A model generated the notes under the pieces. It ran no database searches. It was not told where the DNA came from and saw only the letters and a program-made list of their open reading frames with translations. From Carex sylvatica (lineage: Eukaryota > Streptophyta > Magnoliopsida > Poales > Cyperaceae), in the NCBI GenBank assembly GCA_964058845.1, contig CAXKVR010000091.1, positions 124,001 through 188,000 on the forward strand: a DNA stretch of 64,000 nucleotides, read 5' to 3'. A program made the position numbers and the translations under genes. Below are positions 11,299-25,508 of the stretch, piece by piece (within the stretch, counting starts at the first letter, position 1; the number at the start of each line of letters is the position of its first letter).

Positions 11299-11921
11299 CC
11301 AAAAAATATTAGGGTTAGCCAACTTTTTTTCGCACTGTAGCGCTACAGTAGCCGCTAGCACTGTAGCACAAAGGGCTGCCACCACCAGTTCCACCCCCTC
11401 CCTACGCCTCCGACTGCTGCTGCCGGCCCTGTTCGTGTTGACTATGCCTAGGGAGTGGGGCTGCCGCCCCTGATAAGGTCTGATCTGACCTAGCTCCACC
11501 AGATCTGGCCGTCCGCCTCCTCGCTGCCTCTCTCTCTCTCCGGCCGAGCACTGTAGCTCTGCCTCTCTCCGACCAGCCACCTTCTCTGTCTCTCTTCTTT
11601 CCTTTTAAGCTGTTTTTCTTCTTTTCTAAGTTGATCCAGCCTTAAAAGCTCGGTATTTTGCGTTGATTTGGTCAGCGTGGGGGGGCCTTTACCCCACGAT
11701 ACCCGAGACGCGGGTTGATCGGGTTTTCGATCGGGTTTGGGCTCGAATCTTGATGAGATAGATCAAGATCGGGTCAAGAACGAGAAGAAGAAAGGAGGAG
11801 ATGGTTTAGATCCGTCTTGAGGAGCAAACTCGGGTCTTTTGAGAGAAGAGTTATCGGATCAAGAAAAGAAAGGAAGTCGAGGTGATCTGTGTGATCGAAG
11901 ACTTGGATCCTTTGAGAGAAG

Positions 11922-13003
11922 ATGTCTAGTGAAAGTGACAAAGGGAAAGGCGTTTTAGAATGCCTATCGGGTGTTGATCTAGAGGTTCTAAAGGTGTTGG
12001 TTGGTCTCATCCAGGGAGTCAGTGTCCAGACCAATACCTTGGCACGTGATCCACCGCAGGTGAAGTTTGATCTTCAAACTGTGGAGCTTAAGTTTGATGG
12101 ACCGACCTCATATCTGAGTTGGTCGCGCCGAATCGAGACTGCTCTCGAAGGGAGGAAGCTCAAGAGGTATTTGATAGAGGATGAGCCAGCGAGTGCTACG
12201 GCTCAGGCTGAGGAGTGGAAGACAACACATGCTCTGATCTACACCTGGTTGCTCAACTCGATGAAACAATCGATCGCCTCTTCAGTGGATGGCATTCGAC
12301 TTGTAAAGGACATTTGGGCAAAGCTGAAGAGGACCTATGGTGGGACTGAGAACCACATGAGGGTGTTCCAGATCCAACAAGAGGTATTGGCTGTGGTGCA
12401 GGGTGATAGATCGATTCAGGATTACTCATTGAGCTTGGAAAAGCTGTGGGCAGAGCTTGATCACTTCTCACAAGGGATGTGCTGTAGTGATCCGAGCTGT
12501 AATAAGGAGGAGTTCATTACACAGATGCTGACTATGCAATTCCTGGCTCAGCTAAACTCGATTTTTGATCAGAGGAGATCAGTTCTCCTAGCCCAGATGA
12601 AGATCCCTTCATTGGATGAGGCCAATGCTGCTATGATGCAGGAGGAGAGTCGCATGGCGATACATGCTGAGCCGAGTGGACCTCCAAGTGCGCGATCAGC
12701 TTTGGCTGCTCGAGCTCAGGTATGACAGGTGCCAAGGGGGAGACTCGCAGGTGTTACAACTGCGGGGAAACAGGTCATTTGATCAAGGCTTGTCCTAGGC
12801 CACCAAGGGAGAGAGATGCAGGTGGTAGAGGGCAGTTTGCGAACCGTGGACGTAGCTGTGGGGGCCGAAGAGGTGGAAGAGGAGGCAACCGGACAAATCT
12901 GATGGTTGGAGAGGAAGAGGATGAAGCTATTGTGGGGTTATCCGAGGAGGATCTGATCTTGGAGATAGTCAGGAGAAGGCAGAAAGGAGCAAGTAGTCGA
13001 TGA
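11922..13003 (+). pseudogene. copia gag, frameshifted
   Basis: Nucleocapsid/capsid protein. The start at 11922 gives a 267-codon frame with a copia gag domain (UBN2 type): KFDGPTSYLSWSRRIETAL, then a helical region with KDIWAKLKRTYGG and IQDYSLSLEKLWAELD. That frame stops at 12725. The zinc knuckle CYNCGETGHLIKACP follows in another frame (12722-13003), and the protease resumes in the first frame from 13002. A pair of compensating shifts therefore surrounds the knuckle segment. The leader between primer site and start is about 620 bp. Confidence 0.85.
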
Positions 13004-16000
13004 TGCATCCACCACATCTTCATACAGGGGTAACTTTGCCTCTGTTGCTTACTCAGCTACAGGTACTTGTAATACACTTGCTCTTTCCTCTATATCCACC
13101 ACTAGATCACCAGATTGGATAGTCGACTCTGGTGCATCTCGCCATGTGACTGGTGCTGCTAGGGAGTTCTCTTTCTATACTCACCTAGCGGTTCCAGAGA
13201 GCATCCGGACAGCCGATGGTACGGCCCAGCCAGTGGTGGGTAAGGGTACAGTGAAATGTACCAATACTTTGACTTTGTCTAATATTTTGCATGCACCTTC
13301 TTTTCCTGTGAATCTTCTATCTATAAGTGCCATTATCTCACAACTTAATTGTGTTGTTTTGTTTGATAATTCCAAGGTGATCTTTCGAGAGAAGGGGACG
13401 GGCAAGGAACTTGGGACTGACACACTGCATAAAGGCTTGTGGTATATGGATAAAGAGGGTATTGGCTCAGCCCTCTCATCCATCGTTGAGAGAAGTGTGG
13501 AAGACCTACTGTTGCTTCATCATAGGCGATTGGGTCACTCTTCATTTCCAGTTTTGAGTAGATTGTATTAGTCTTTATTTGAAAAGACAAATAAAGAAAA
13601 ATTGGTGTGTAATGCGTGTGAATTAGGCAAGCATACCAGAAGCTCTTATGCTAGCTCTGGGAGTAGGAGGTCTTGTAGTTTTGATTTGATTCATTCGGAT
13701 GTATGGGGACCTTGTCCTACAACTACTTTGAATGGATTTAGATACTTTGTGTCTTTTATTGATTGTTTTTCTCGTTTAACTTGGCTTTACTTGGTGAAAA
13801 ATAAGAGTGATGTGCTTGCTTGCTTTAAAAATTTTCACAAGATGATTCAGACTCAATACGGGGCAGTGGTGAAGGTATTGAGGTATGATAATGGGACAGA
13901 GTACATGAATAAGGCGTTTGGAGAATACTTGTCATCTCAGGAGATACAGCATCAGACCACATGTCCGTACACACCAGAGCAGAATGGGGTAGCAGAACGG
14001 AAGAACAGGCATCTCCTTGAGGTAACTCGAAGCATGATTATTTCGATGAAAGTCTCAAAGTACCTGTGGGGGCAAGCAGTTCTGACAGCAGCCTATTTGA
14101 TCAACAGGATGCCCTCACGAGTATTGAATTGGAGGTCTCCAATTGAGATGCTGACAGGTAAAAATGGAGATATCATTCCTCTCAAAACTTTTGGGTGCAT
14201 GTGTGTGCTTTGTACATGACAACAGGCCCAATGTGGGAAAACTTCATCCAAGGGCTGTGAGGTGTATCTTTGTTGGGTACTCAGCCACTCAAAAAGGGTA
14301 TGCGTGCTGGAGCCCAGTTGAGAGGCGAATGTTTGTGAGTATGGATGTTACTTTTCATGAGCTCGAACCATACTACTCCTCTGAAGCAACATCACCATTT
14401 GAAGACACGCTCGATACAGGAGGTATGAGGCGAGAGGGGGAGAGTGTGGGTGGTATTAATTGCCCACTTGTTGAGAATTCGGCTGTGGTTGAGCCGGAAA
14501 ATGAGAATTCAGCTAGAATTGAGCCGGAAGTGGAGAGGATTGAGCCCGAGGGTGATCGAACTCAGGCTCAGGAGGAGTCGAGATATGGTGAAGTGTATGT
14601 GAGGAGAAAGAAGCAGAATGAGGGAGCCGTGCCTACAGTGCCACCTGTGCCAAGTCCCTTGTCCCTGCCTACTCCGACTCTTGAGACACCTTCACCATCC
14701 ACCTCAGATCCAGAATACACAGGTGATATGATTCCTCTCTCTACTCCTCCCGACCCTCTATCGGTAAGGAGGACTCATCGCGAGAATGCAGGCATTCCTC
14801 CTGACCGATATGGTTTTTCACATGACATTGCCAGATTTGTCTCTTACTCACACATATCACCTGTACATGGAGCATTCATTGCATCATTACACATTGTCTC
14901 TATCCCTAAGTGTTGGCAGGTTGCTAAAGGAGATCCGAAGTGGAAAGTAGCCATGCTAGAAGAACTCAGTGCCCTTTGCAAGAAAAAAACCTGGGAACTC
15001 GTGTTACTACCACCAGGCAAGAAGGCTGTTGGATGCAAGTGGGTCTTCACAGTAAAGCAGAATCCAGAGGGTCTGATTGAGCGCTACAAGGCTCGGTTGG
15101 TAGCGAAGGGGTACAGTCAGACCTATGGCATTGACTATGATGAAACATTTGCACCAGTGGCGAAAATGAGCACAGTGAGAACATTGATTTCCATGGCAGT
15201 GAATGGTGGATGGCAGTTACACCAACTTGACGTGAAAAATGCCTTTCTTCATGGTGATTTGTTAGAGGAGGTATACATGGAGGTTCCACCAGGGTTTGGC
15301 ACAAACCAGACAGTGGATAAGGTGTGCAGACTAAAGAAGTCACTCTATGGGTTGAAGCAGTCCCCTCGGGCCTGGTTTGATAGGTTCAGAAAGGCGATGG
15401 TAGGCATGGGCTATCAGCAAATCAATGCTGACCACACAGTGTTTACTCGATAACATGGTGGTCACATTACTATGCTGGCGGTGTATGTCGATGATATGAT
15501 CATTACTGGGGATGATGAGGGAGAGATTGCACAGTTGAAGGCAAGGTTGGGGAAGAATTCGAGGTGAAGGATCTGGGACAGCTTAGGTACTTTCTTGGGA
15601 TTGAGGTGGCTTGTGAAGCAGGGGGTATTGTTCTATCTCAAAGAAAGTATGTCTTAGACTTGCTCACTGAGACATGCATATTGGGATACAAGCCTGCAGT
15701 GTCTTCAATTGATGTGAAGTCCAAGATGAGTGCAGAGGCAGGAGAACAGGTTGATCGTGAGAGGTACCAGCGACTGGTAGGCAGGTTGATCTACTTAGGT
15801 CACACTCGTCCCGATATCTCATTTGCAATGAGCGTGGTGAGCCGCTACATGCATGACCCTAGGAAGGGCCATATGGATGCAGTGTATCACATTCTGAGAT
15901 ACTTGAAGAGTGCACCAGGAAATGGCCTGCTTTTTACAAAGGATGGGCACATGAACATTGAGGGTTATTGTGACTCTGACTGGGTTAGTTGCCAAGATGA

Positions 16001-16367
16001 CAGGAGGTCCACATCTGGTTACTACATGTTTGTAGGAGGCAACTTGGTCTCCTGGAAGAGCAAGAAGCAGCCGGTTGTTTTGAGATCAACGGCAGAAGCC
16101 GAGTACAGGGCTATGGCATTAGGAGTTGCCGAGATGCTGTGGCTGAAGAGGTTACTGAAAGATCTCAAGGTAAAGCACGAAGGAAAAATGAAGTTGTGGT
16201 GCGATAGCAAGTCAGTATTCAACATTGCCAACAATCCTGTGCAGCATGACAGAACCAAACATGTGGAGATCGATAGGTTCTTCATAAAGGAAAAGCTAGA
16301 AATTGGGCTATTGGAGCTGAGTCATGTAGCTACTAGAGACCAAATAGCTGACTGCCTCACCAAATGA
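13002..16367 (+). pseudogene. copia pol (protease, integrase, RT, RNase H), degenerate
   Basis: Order of domains: aspartic protease with WIVDSGASRHVT (catalytic DSG at 13125-13133); integrase with a zinc-binding HH-CC module (CNACELGKH) and catalytic residues in HSDVWGP, RYDNGTEY and NGVAERKNR; reverse transcriptase with KARLVAKGYSQ, QLDVKNAFLHGDL and YVDDMIITGDD (about 15483-15515); RNase H with CDSDW, RSTAEAEYRA and WCDSKS, ending at 16367. Breaks: TAG at 13569, a frameshift in a GTGTG run near 14200, TAA at 15451, and a frameshift near 15550. Integrase before RT defines copia rather than gypsy. Confidence 0.9.
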
Positions 16368-16431
16368 CTTAGCTCAATAGATCTAGTTAGGTTATGTGAC
16401 AAGATAGGTTTGATGGATATTTTTTCCCCAT

Positions 16432-16446
16432 CTTGAGGGGGAGTAT
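16432..16446 (+). promoter_or_regulatory. Polypurine tract
   Basis: TTGAGGGGGAGTA immediately before the 3' LTR is the plus-strand primer site typical of plant copia elements. Confidence 0.85.
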
Positions 16447-16621
16447 TGAGATTTATTTTATGTTTATGCATTTATGTTAGGTTTATGCATTATAGAAACT
16501 ATAGACATCTTTTGGTAAGAAAAGATTATAGAAATTTGATACCATATGTAAAATGTAACGCCTATATAGGCACAAAGAGAGCAATGAAAAAATCACAATT
16601 CATTTTTAAACTATTTCTTTT
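16447..16621 (+). repeat. 3' LTR of the copia element
   Basis: Starts TGAGATTTATTTTATG. It contains an extra ~16 bp (a local duplication of TTTATGCA-type sequence) compared with the 5' LTR. GTAAG, the target duplication, follows. Confidence 0.9.
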
Positions 16622-16744
16622 GTAAGCTCTTCCCTTTCCTTTGGTGGTCAACAAGATATTCTTTAATCATTGATTGTGTAAGAGGATTTCTATATTGGAA
16701 AGGAACTGAACACCTGTAATAAAAATAAGGCTGGTCTCTACCAG

Positions 16745-16825
16745 TTTGTACCAGTATGCTTTTCGATAAAATATGAAAAATTGATTTTTTGGTGTAATTC
16801 CGCTGAAATCTGGAGTAAAATTGAA
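16745..16825 (+). repeat. Short direct repeat shared with 10115-10195
   Basis: Second copy of the TTGATTTTTTGGTGTAATTC segment. From here to 17100 there is no gene, only AT-rich DNA ending in an A/G-rich run. Confidence 0.5.
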
Positions 16826-17123
16826 AAATTAATTCTTTTTGCGACTGAAGCTTGCATTTCACCTAAATTTCTGAATTACACAAATAATTTGATTTGTACC
16901 AGTATCATAATTACTGGGCAAGTGCAGTCAAAATCATTTTTTATTGGCATTTGGTAGCTGTTAGCAATTTGCTTTAGTTAGGATTCTTTTTCTTTTTCCA
17001 TGAAAAATGTATCTTTCTAAGAGCTTAGGGCGATAACAATGGCGATTTAGTCAAAAAACAGGAAAAAAAAAGAGAGAGAAGAAAAAACAAAAAAAGAAAG
17101 AGAGTGCAGTATGGCACTTCAAC

Positions 17124-17492
17124 TAGGGGCGGAGCCAGGATTTTCGTCAGAAAGGAACAAAAAAATATCGAATCGAATTTAAATAGCTTATCGGATTTAA
17201 GTCCATTAATTAATTAGGTACTCGATAAAAAATAATACTTTGACTTATATTTTTCAATGTTCTGACTTGTAATTTCTAATGTTTAACTTATAATTCTAAT
17301 TACCAATTATAATTCAAGAAATTTATTTTGATTTTAACACTAAATTTAATCCGAATTGCAAATTAAACAGTCAGAGGGGGCCAAAAAAATTTCCAGAGGG
17401 GGCCAACGTCAATCAGTATCGATAAATCACCACTAAAACTCAAAATCCAGGGGGGGCGGCTGCCCCCCTAGTCTATGCTGGGTCCGCCCCTG
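17124..17492. mobile_element. hAT-like MITE with 8 bp target duplication
   Basis: Ends TAGGGGCGGAGCCAGGA on the left and TGGGTCCGCCCCTG on the right, forming an inverted repeat with a CAGGGGCGG-type terminus. Flanks are ACTTCAAC (17116-17123) and ACTCCAAC (17493-17500), an 8 bp duplication with one mismatch, the length expected for hAT elements. About 370 bp, no coding capacity. Confidence 0.75.
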
Positions 17493-17500
17493 ACTCCAAC

Positions 17501-17986
17501 AAGGCCGCCAGCTCGAACTCATCAAAGCTCATTATGGTTCTCTCATGGCACAAGGCCCAATCAAAACTGGCCCAACGAAAACTTATTTGAGTTCACTGAC
17601 GACTCCAACTCAACAGCCAAGTCATGCGATGACGCATGTGAGATTGACGAGATCTGCATTAGTTTTGACACGTATTGCAGAGATCAAGCATCGATCTACG
17701 CCAACCCATCCAATATGCTTGAACTGTGGTGATCGGGGCCATGGATTGTCGCAATGCTTTGATATGTTTCCTATGCAATCAGACGGGACATAAAAGCACC
17801 TTTTGCAACAAGTCTTTTCCCATTCAAATCAAGTCACTTCCACTTCACTCTGAGAGTGTTATTGCTTCATCTTCCTCTGTAATGGTGCCACCGATCAATC
17901 GGAGAGGCTTCCAGCAAGGAGGCAATCCGACTTCTGGTACTCGACTGCCTTATCGCACCACTCAACCATATGTACGACCACCATAG
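17501..17986 (+). pseudogene. Zinc-knuckle ORF fragment of a retroelement (LINE-like)
   Basis: Two CCHC zinc knuckles lie side by side: CLNCGDRGHGLSQC in one frame (about 17715-17757) and CFLCNQTGHKSTFC in the next (about 17768-17812), so one frameshift separates them. Tandem knuckles of this spacing occur in the nucleic-acid-binding ORF1 of plant LINEs and in related gag proteins. The flanking residues are not distinctive and there is no reverse transcriptase nearby. The hAT MITE inserted just upstream. Not a working gene. Confidence 0.5.
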
Positions 17987-18127
17987 TCATTGATGGATCA
18001 ACACGTAAAAAAGATGCATTCAATCAAAAGAAGACATATTATTTTATTGGAGGAATGATATTAAATCCGAAATTTCATATTTCCAACATAGTCGTTCACG
18101 GATCAGGACATCTACGTGCACAATATA

Positions 18128-18415
18128 AGAATGGAGATATGCCACACACCAATTGAAAATGAAAAATCCTTTTGGTTGTCATACAATACAGAAAAGGAGC
18201 GGAGAATGTGCCTTGGTCCACTCACGCGACTCACCAAATGAAAATTGGCATCTGGTCCACTGTTGCTGCTCACAAGGGTGTCAAAGTTTCTAGCGCCTGG
18301 TTATCGTGCAACACAGTGGAGCCAACGATCAAACCCTAGATAACAGCGGAAACAATGATCTGAACCCTTAACCACCGATTGAAACTACAACGGTGAAAAT
18401 GGCTCTGATACCATT
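18128..18415 (-). mobile_element. Internal remnant of an LTR retroelement with primer site
   Basis: On the minus strand, TGGTATCAGAGC (18402-18413) follows the LTR at 18416-18594 after two bases, so this is the start of a retroelement's internal region. No gag or pol frame is visible to the left, and the second LTR was not found. The left limit is a guess. Confidence 0.5.
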
Positions 18416-18483
18416 TGTTATAAATCTATGGTTTTGCAAGAAAGGGGCAGCCAACAAGAACACACAATTTGGGGCAATTTTCT

Positions 18484-22488
<4,005 letters not shown>

Positions 22489-22530
22489 CTTGTGAGAGTT
22501 AGTGAGAAAGGGAATGAGGCCATTTGGGCT

Positions 22531-22542
22531 GAATTTATAGCT
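22531..22542 (-). promoter_or_regulatory. Candidate TATA box of the P450 gene
   Basis: AGCTATAAATTC on the minus strand lies about 45 bp before the start codon at 22488, which would leave a very short leader. Position and sequence fit, but no other promoter evidence is visible. Confidence 0.4.
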
Positions 22543-22559
22543 GAAAAACAAGGGCCTAT

Positions 22560-23532
22560 ATTAATTGATGGTAATTGGCTTTCATATAAAAAAAAAATAT
22601 ATATTTAATTCATGTAAAAAAATTGCAGGTTGGCATATCGAAAAATTATATATATAAAAAATATATATATTTAATTCAAGCCACATAGTCTTTCATTTCA
22701 TATCGAAATAATAATTTGATATTAGGTCTTTCGGATTCCTTTTTTTTCACTTCAAATGCTTGATTTTGACCGGAAGCATCTTAGTGATATTACACTGTAT
22801 AGATATATCTACTCTTAATTATGAACCGTGAGCAACATTGAATTAATTAGGAACGAGAAAAAACGTCTTTATCAACATCCTTTTTCGATTATATTTTTTT
22901 AAACACACTGGAAATGGCATCTTCTAGACGTTGACATTAATATTATTGCAACTTTTGTCTCGATATAAACAACTAATTCATCTAAACTTTTAAGCTTTGT
23001 TTTCAATTAAGCATTCTGACTTATTATTACAAACAAAAACTCAATCATACATGGCACATCATACACAGATGGGAGAAATTTTCATTAAATTTTTGTGTAA
23101 AGTAAGAATGCACTCGTGTGGAAATGAGCTGCAACATTTATACACAGTCAATTAAAGTAGACCTGTATATAAATGAGCTCCAACATTCGTACATAGTTTA
23201 TGAATGAAACAACTATGTAAATTTGAAAGTAATTGTACATTGTTGTAGTTAACTTAACCGTGTATATATGTTGTAGACATTGTTACCCTTAAGTGTATGA
23301 ATGTTCCACAGGATTTTGTAAAAAAAGGCTGCTTATAATCAAACATGATTTTCTTTCTCACAATTGTCCTTGAATATATTTCTTGTAATCATACATGGTT
23401 TAATTGTATGATCAATGTGTGATGAAAGAAATACAAAAACTATCCACATTATCAATACACACCTTCCTATTATAATGCATCCCTATCTTTATTTTATAAG
23501 GCATCCCTATCATTTGTAAAGAACATATTACT
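22560..23532. other. Upstream intergenic DNA of the P450
   Basis: AT-rich, with no coding frame. From about 23050 to 23530 it contains scattered motifs such as AACCGTGTATATATG and ACATGGTTTAATTG like those in the CACTA-type repeats of the window, suggesting a decayed element just upstream of the intact CACTA copy. Confidence 0.4.
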
Positions 23533-24688
23533 CACTACTACAAAAATATTTTCACCAACACCCCTGTACCATCGGATGTGCTTCTGCACAGATGGTGTAT
23601 ATCACGAATGGTAGCGCTGTAATTACGTTCAACTTTTTACCATCGGTGCGAGTTTAACAAATCGATGGCACTGATGGACCCGTCCTTTGCCATTGGTGTT
23701 TTATATCCAACCGTTGGTTTTGATTGACTCTGAGACATCGGTTGGGCTATTAAATCGATGGTGTAGATGTGGTGATCTTTACCATCAGTGATGTAGTTAA
23801 ACCGTCAGCATTATTTTGATCAATACCAACTCCGAATTATTATCTAGGTAGACTAGAAAGTAAAAAACAACTTCTCCATGTTTTCAAGTCTTGATGTTTA
23901 TATATATATTGTGTTAGCACAAATAGATTTGAAGTAGCATGAATATTGACATGCACCATTTCAAATCGGACGGTCCAATCCTAAATTGAAAGTTTGTCAT
24001 ACTATAGACCCAACTCTGCAGTGAAGTCTTTTCACATAGAAGGCGAGTATCTCAAGATTTTCAAATCACCATCGTATTGCACTGATGGAACTAAGTAGAA
24101 ATGCCAATAGATAGGATTAAGAGCCGATGGTATTAAGTATATGCACCAACGGTTAGGATATGATTAATTATGTTGGTCAATTTAATGCTGCACAGTTTTT
24201 TATATATATTTTTTTGTCTTCTATATGATCTTGCTTAATTTACTGCATGTTATTTGTATTTGATTTGGTACTATATATATATTGATCTAGAGAGGGGCTA
24301 CATATATATATATAGGCTAGACCCTAATATAGGCATATATAATTAAATATATAAAAACCAATCACCAACAATCCAAAGTAATAACATATGGTAATCTAGG
24401 ACATGCAAACACCAACTCAAACACTACCGATGGTGTAATACACTTTTGTTAATGACTAATAACACCCGGAGATGATGATGTTTCTATCTTAATGGCCTAT
24501 TTAATGGCCAAAAAACTATTATTCTCATATGTCCCTAATTTCTAACCAATCGCGTTGGACCTTAACGCCATTGGTTCAAACCGATGGCATATGGCTACAC
24601 ATTTCCTATCAGGACGATAGGCAACGGTTCAGAACCCGATGGCGGAAAGTAATTTCAACCGATAGCAAAGTGCTTTTCTCTAGTAGTG
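23533..24688. mobile_element. Non-autonomous CACTA element with 3 bp target duplication
   Basis: Left end CACTACTACAAAAATATTTT; right end TTTTCTCTAGTAGTG, its inverse. ACT is duplicated on both sides (23530-23532 and 24689-24691), the 3 bp length diagnostic of CACTA transposons. Subterminal regions are full of short motifs in both orientations (CCATCGG, CGATGG, CCATTGG, AACCGATGG), the expected transposase-binding repeats. About 1.16 kb; no transposase. Confidence 0.85.
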
Positions 24689-25313
24689 ACTTGTCCATAC
24701 ACTTTTGTAAGATACATCTTCCAAACGAGCGAGGTGAGGTCCTGAGGTTAGCCACAACAATTTAGAGAGTTCGTGAGGAATCCAACAGATTTCTTGGATA
24801 CCCTGGAAGTATGAGATTAAGGTTTTCTTTCTTTCTAGTTTTTTATTTTGTATTTTTTTAACATACATTTTTCTTTCTAGTTCATGTAATTGTATGTAAA
24901 ATCAGATCTAGGATTTTTTTGTTGTATTTTTATTTATTTTTTAGTAAACAATGGTTATGTTGAGTTTCTTCATCATACTTAATTTGTTATTTATATTGGT
25001 AAACGTAATGTTTTTGTTATTTGTTGTGTATAAGTTTATAGGTGTTTTTTTTTCTATGTGCAATAGCTAGCAAATACGGATGCTAGCCCATTATAAACCG
25101 TATTTCAAAAACAAATAAGAATCATACACGGTTTTCTAAATGTAATCCCTGTGTGAAAGGTATAGACAAACGGTTTTTATTGAAACATCTGTTTGTGAAA
25201 GGTACACACATGGTTTTAATTTAAAAAACCGTGCTAATATTTTGCAAAAAAATCCATTGCCTTTTTGGGAGAAAAGTACAGGTTCAAAAACTGTGTACAT
25301 TTATCTACACTTT
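24333..25313 (+). repeat. Segment duplicated at 45638-46612
   Basis: The right part of the CACTA element and the following ~620 bp (through GCGAGGTGAGGTCCTGAGG and an ACGGTT-rich tail) recur at 45638-46612 in the same order at roughly 90% identity. Because the flank is copied along with the element end, this is a segment duplication or a larger transposed unit, not two independent insertions. This copy is cut at 25313, where copia gag sequence begins. Confidence 0.75.
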
Positions 25314-25499
25314 CACAAGTTTTGCCATAAGCGCACCGGCCAGCGACTTATTGGCTGTATGTGAGCGTGCCTTGACGGTTGCTAGAAACTCTTCAGCGTT
25401 ATCCGTGTCCAGAAGAGCAACCTTAATGTTTCCATCAACCGTCATTCGCAAAAACATAAGGCATAATCTGTTAGAACGTTCCCAGTCTGCCATAAAGGT
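25305..25499 (-). pseudogene. copia gag fragment (C-terminal piece)
   Basis: Minus-strand frame reading MADWERSNRLCLMFLRMT, then AEEFLATVKARS and ANKSLAGALMAKL. This is the typical gag core of plant copia elements (WERSNRLSLMFMRMT type). It stops abruptly where the CACTA-derived repeat begins. The N-terminal part of the same kind of gag lies 2.1 kb away at 27616-27752 in the same orientation. Confidence 0.75.
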
Positions 25500-25508
25500 C
25501 TTATCTTC

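Larger units (their letters stand above)
11128..16621 (+). mobile_element. Ty1-copia LTR retrotransposon, nearly complete
   Basis: A 5.5 kb element in copia order: LTR, tRNA-Met primer site, gag, protease, integrase, reverse transcriptase, RNase H, polypurine tract, LTR. The 5 bp target duplication GTAAG is intact (11123-11127 and 16622-16626). The LTRs are only 159 and 175 bp and differ at about six positions plus one insertion, so the copy is not recent. The pol frame carries two stop codons and two frameshifts, so the element is no longer autonomous. Confidence 0.95.

Noticed and set aside
11227..11580. 117-codon minus-strand frame in the copia leader
   Set aside because: Antisense shadow in the GC-richer leader between primer site and gag, without domain similarity.
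18402..18413. tRNA-Met-like 12-mers (also at 11287 and 60606)
   Set aside because: These are retrotransposon primer sites matching only the tRNA 3' end; no cloverleaf surrounds them.
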